The notes beneath the pieces were generated by a model. The model made no database searches. It had not been told where the DNA came from and saw nothing but the letters and a program-made list of their open reading frames with translations. Shown here piece after piece: positions 60,280 through 64,000 of a stretch of DNA of 64,000 nt. Source of the stretch: Sapria himalayana. Lineage: Eukaryota; Streptophyta; Magnoliopsida; Malpighiales; Rafflesiaceae. A program made the translations under genes and the position numbers. Within the stretch, counting starts at the first letter, position 1; each line of letters opens with the position of its first letter. The stretch is taken from assembly GCA_029783825.1 (NCBI GenBank), contig JAREIK010001468.1, positions 4,696,261 through 4,760,260 of the forward strand, in the 5' to 3' direction.

Positions 60280-60900
60280 TGTGCATGATGATATTTCTTA
60301 GTTGATAGAATCATCATATTATGAGCAAACATGCCATGATCCTAAAAGGGTTTAAGCAATGCAAATAGAATTTAAATATTTTAGAGGCAATAATACATGG
60401 ACTATTGTTCTATCTAAAAATGGGAATAGAAAATTAAATATAATGATGATTGAACTATTGAGCATTACAATGGCTAACTAGTTCCAAAAAGGTTTACATA
60501 GTATGAGGATATTTATTATATGGAGACTTTGCTCAAGATTCCAAACTAATAAATGTTGGTTTTTCCTCCATACCCTTTCTCTCCAAACCCAACTCATATT
60601 ATGCCTTTGCTCATATATGAGTTTCATAGCTCTAGAAATCAAAGTAGGTAAGGCTACTTGGGGAACATCTTGAAGAATTGTATCTAGCATCTATGGGGAT
60701 CAGACTCATGTCCCTAAGGTTAGAGCATCCATATTTTTTCTAATCAGACTATAATGCTATTGGTAACTAATAAATGTTGTTTCCTTTTAATAATAGATGT
60801 TATTCGAAATTGGAATTATTCATCAAATAGACATTCAAAATGCCTTTTTACCTAGGGAACTTTTATAGGATGTACACATGCATCCCTTACATAGCTTTTA
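60280..60900 (+). pseudogene. Ty1/copia reverse transcriptase N-terminal remnant
   Basis: 60300-60470 reads YYEQTCHDPK, AMQIEF, GNNTWTIVL then LLSITMAN-type remains of the copia RT entry block (W..AM..E..AL..N.TW..V.LP). 60800-60890 reads EIGIIHQIDIQNAFLPRELL, then DVHMHP, equivalent to the RT 'LHQMDVNNAFLHGDL.E.VYM..P' motif. A SINE at 60558-60764 separates them. The catalytic YVDD block is not reached. Confidence 0.8.
60558..60764 (-). mobile_element. SINE with 14-bp perfect target-site duplication
   Basis: A 207-bp insert flanked by identical AACTAATAAATGTT (60544-60557 and 60765-60778). On the minus strand it starts with an A-box-like TAGTCTGATTAG stretch, then a decayed B box GAGTCTGATCCCC about 35 bases on, then a body shared with the SINEs at 1239 and 34108. 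It lies within a copia RT remnant. The 70-codon minus-strand frame here is not a gene. The long direct repeat is typical of LINE-mobilised retroposition. Confidence 0.8.
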
Positions 60901-63250
60901 TCAACAATGAGAGCAAGTTGATTGTTGAATCAATTTGATAGTTACAACTTTGATATGTTACTCATTTTTATTAGTTAGATATTATCATAAAAGTTCATTG
61001 GTGTATCTCATCAATAAAGATCTGCAAGTATATATCTCAATCATGTAGTAAAGAAAACTTTTCACTAGATATTGATAACATATAGATTACATTAGTAGTT
61101 CAATCAACCAACAATGAGGCAATACAATTTTTGTAAAAAAATAATTAGGGATTTTGATATGATTCTTAGATCATAGGATTTATCTACTAAATATATATGA
61201 TGAGTGTTCAGATAATTTGAACTATAATGGGATTGGAGACATAATGAAGGTTATGATGTTATGAAATGATTTATCACTCTAATAGCATATAAGGTGGTTA
61301 TCAATATTGAGCTCATCCCAATGATTATTCTCTCATAGTTATCCCTTTGGTAGTTTACCACTAAAATAACAATTCATCTCTACTTGAGATTTATTCACAA
61401 GCTAATATCTTTTAGGCAACTCATCAATTGCCTTTGACAGTTAGAGAGTATGTACATTTTCATCCTCTAGTATCACATATAATAAAGATCATGAACTAAT
61501 ATGATTTATAAGAATTTGCACTTTTGGTTTTGTAATCATCATACTCATATAATTAACATATATTTCTCTCAAGTTTTAATAGTGAGAACCATGAGTTAAT
61601 ACAACTTAAATTGATGTCACCACCATGTGAGTCATAATATACTTGATTATATCTCATGGATTGCCGATCACCATCCTTCATGGTAATAATGTGGCTCCCA
61701 CACCAAATCTTTAGGAGAACATTCCAAAAAAATATCAACCTAAATTGAGAACTAGTTCTTCTAAGACAGTTATGATGGATTAGTATAAAAAATCATTTGT
61801 TATTTGGTTTCATAAATATCATAGTTGCAATGATTAAGATACTTAATTTTTGATTTTTAACCTATAGGTTTTTCTAATAAATCATAGTCAGAAGGGATAT
61901 CAATTTATTTATAACATATGCAAGTGTGAGCCTATATATGTCAAATGGGGTGGACCAGGTCAGCCCTGCCTATTTTTTTTGGGTGCAACCTGGCTCACAT
62001 GTCGTGCTTGGCACGACATGGTTCACTGGAGGGCATGCTCGACATGACCCATAGCCCAAAATCAGCCAGGGTTTAGGCCAGTTCGGGTTGGGTCAGACTT
62101 ATTTAGGTTAAGATAAAATTAGGATTTAGCTGCAGTGCTGCCGTCTCCTGTCGGGCATGTAGAGCTATCACCCATTAGGCATCATTACATCGTCCCCCAT
62201 TGAGCATCGTTGTGTTGGCCGTCAATTGGTGCATCGTCACCCATGCCATGCCCACATGCTAGGCACCCGGGTTGTGCCTGGCATGACACATGGGCAGAAG
62301 AACCTCGGCATGACACGACACAAATAATGTTGAGGGTCTACCTAGCACGGGCTCGGGCACAGTCCTGGATCGTGTCATGCTGGGCCAGGCACGCCTGAAC
62401 TATGTCGGGCTTCGGGTCGGGCCATGGCTTACCGGCCCATTTGACATCTCTAAGTGAGCCTAATGATTTACCTATCACCATCTACTATAACAATATATAC
62501 AACCCCACGAATAATTAGATTCTTAATCAAGTTCTATTTAATCACCATATCCATACATTTTCATTTCACATTATAAACCAAACATATCTATTAATCTCAA
62601 AACTAAATCAAAGATCTCAATTTAGCCTAACAATAGGATAGATTTATGAGATACAAGAGAATAAGTTTGGTAAAACATGGATTTTCAATGACAACCCTCA
62701 CAAGAATCTATGACATAAACCTACCCTAGAAATGGGGGGTTTGAGAATCACATCCTCCAATTATAGGGCTTAGCTTATGTCTTATATTTCATACTTACTT
62801 ATGGATCTCCTGTAGAGTGTGAAAATCATCTCTATGACAATTTATTGTACTTTGACTTTTTCTTGGTGATTAGAAAAAAAGAATAATTGTAAGATTTTTT
62901 CTCTTTTATACTTTGATATTTTTATATTTGATCAAATAGAAAGTCATGGTTTGTAGAAGATGTCACAACTTTGGTATTCATATTTTAGGCTCGAGGTTGT
63001 GACTCTAGAAAGTGATCATGGCTTTGGAATATATTTTAATCTTTCTATAATACTAAGTTATAGCTTTAGTAAAGTATCCATGACTTGGGCCTATTATGGT
63101 TGTAACACATGGTCATTACACTGGAAATGATCGTTGCTTTAGCATTAGTCTATCTTATTCATCATATGGCCATAACACTAAGAATGGTCATGGTCCTGAC
63201 TAGGCCGAGAAAAACGAATCTATCTAATTTTCCCTAATTTTGCAAACTCA
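60901..63250. repeat. Third copy of the gypsy-derived flank and CATGAC array
   Basis: 60940-61930 and 62453-62860 match 15900-17760 and 23140-24430 in the same orientation (ATTACATTAGTAGTTCAATCAACCAACAATGAGG, AATTATAGGGCTTAGC). 62940-63230 holds the array (AAGTCATGGTTTGTAG, GATCATGGCTTTGG, GGTCATGGTCCTGAC). It is interrupted by the hAT-type short element at 61933-62452. Confidence 0.5.
61933..62452. mobile_element. hAT-type short element with 8-bp TSD (TGTGAGCC/AGTGAGCC)
   Basis: A 520-bp insert between TGTGAGCC (61925-61932) and AGTGAGCC (62453-62460), a 7/8 match. Ends TATATATGTCAAATGG and, on the minus strand, TAGAGATGTCAAATGGGCC. The interior is rich in GGCACGACATGG, CATGCC and CGGGT words. 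Removing it joins GTGAGCC to TAATGATTTACCTATCACC, which is exactly the continuity seen in the homologous block at 24030-24050 (GTGAGTCTCATAATTTACC). That provides an empty-site comparison within the window. A 62-codon plus frame inside it is compositional. Confidence 0.85.
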
Positions 63251-64000
63251 AAATGATTCATTCTCATTATCTTTCTCATCTTCACCACTTTCATAACTAT
63301 AGAGTTATTCTTCCACATCATCACCTTCATTTTTATCTAGCTTGTAATCTTATATAAAATTCTTTCATTGAAAGTTCACTTTTTGTTCCATTATCATGCT
63401 GAGGATATTATCTACTCTTCAATACATCATATCATCATCTAGATCTCATAAGCCTTGTAGTAATTAAAATTTACTTTCTTCTCACCAACACAAGGAGTGA
63501 ACTATCCTTTTCTGACATTGATAAGGGCTTATCCAATAGTAAAAATGGTCATCCCAAACTTAATAGTGCGTAATTATCATCCTCAATATCCAGAACAACG
63601 AAATCTATGAGAAAAATAAAGATACCGACCTTAATGAAAATATCTTCAATAATCTTATTTAGGAAATTGATTGTCCAATCAGTCACTTAGAGTGAGAAAG
63701 ATATTAGAGTGATTTTTATGAGATTCAACTTCCATGAAATTGATAATGATCAAGTTGATACTTAAAACCAAGTCACATATTTCCTTCCAAAATATGTGGT
63801 TCCCTATGGTACAAATTATAATAAAATTTATAGGTTTTTTCAATTTCCTTGAAAGTATTCATTGAATAATTGTACTATGCTTCTCGATCATATCTATGAT
63901 CTCATAAATCTCTAACTTTATTTTATTACTCATAATATCTTTCATAAACTTTTTATTATTTGGCATTTGGGCTAGACGTTTGACAAATAGTATATTCACT
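63251..64000 (-). pseudogene. Athila/Tat-like gypsy protease region, running off the right edge
   Basis: Homologous to 20110-21170. The stretch around 63620-63700 corresponds to the protease IIEDVLIKV segment (GATATTTTCATTAAGGTCGG-type minus reading), and the last bases (63965-64000, GGGCTAGACGTTTGACAAATAG) correspond to the LEVNIPFVKTLAQ motif at 21160-21190. The hAT-type insertion present in the other copy (20725-21098) is absent here at about 63930. Stops are frequent. Confidence 0.65.

Noticed and set aside
1..64000. tRNA or rRNA genes and organelle-derived inserts
   Set aside because: None recognised. The only tRNA-like boxes are inside SINE copies and lack a full cloverleaf.

Overview
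This window is nuclear DNA of a flowering plant. The evidence is a spliced PEBP-family gene with the standard 62-bp and 41-bp middle exons, a spliced plant O-fucosyltransferase gene with GT-AG introns, and dense plant transposons (Ty1/copia, Ty3/gypsy, CACTA, hAT, SINE, MITE). The species cannot be read from the sequence. The DNA is AT-rich, and only about 4 kb of roughly 64 kb belongs to host genes. The rest is nested, mostly broken transposons with few ORFs above 100 codons.

Layout. 1-250: edge of an LTR retrotransposon that continues off the left side, with its LTR at about 248-1155. 1239-1420: a SINE with target-site duplications. 1993-3958 (minus): O-fucosyltransferase gene, seven exons seen, last exon(s) missing from the window. 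4934-5274: MITE. 5420-13398: one old Ty3/gypsy chromovirus-like element (minus) with about 2-kb LTRs and decayed gag, protease, RT and integrase. 13399-15160: copia pseudogene (minus). 15160-25700: remains of Athila/Tat-like gypsy elements with long arrays of a degenerate repeat centred on GTCATGAC, and two 455-bp LTR-like repeats in inverted orientation. 28074-33800: left part of a CACTA element. 34946-36998 (minus): a complete MOTHER OF FT AND TFL1 (MFT)-like gene with seed/ABA-type promoter motifs. 37731-45993: a CACTA element with both ends, encoding broken TNP2 and TNPA-like transposases. 46780-59090: three decayed copies of one BED-zinc-finger hAT transposase. 59090-64000: copia RT remnant, another SINE, and a further Athila/Tat-like gypsy copy running off the right edge.

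The most interesting system is a hAT family. Several short GC-rich elements (about 370-520 bp; 8066-8433, 20725-21098, 37863-38347, 61933-62452) share ends of the form TAGAGGTGTCAAA and carry many GGCACGGCATG-like words. Two have convincing 8-bp target-site duplications. The same ends and words sit beside BED/hATC transposase remnants at 48714-53416 and 56479-59090. The window therefore appears to hold both the decayed coding elements and the short non-coding elements they probably mobilised.

The two host genes are unrelated: a Golgi-type glycosyltransferase-like protein, and a seed-dormancy/germination-type PEBP regulator. The MFT-like gene has an intact frame and canonical splicing. However, it has arginine at the position where MFT proteins have tryptophan and FT/TFL1 have tyrosine/histidine.
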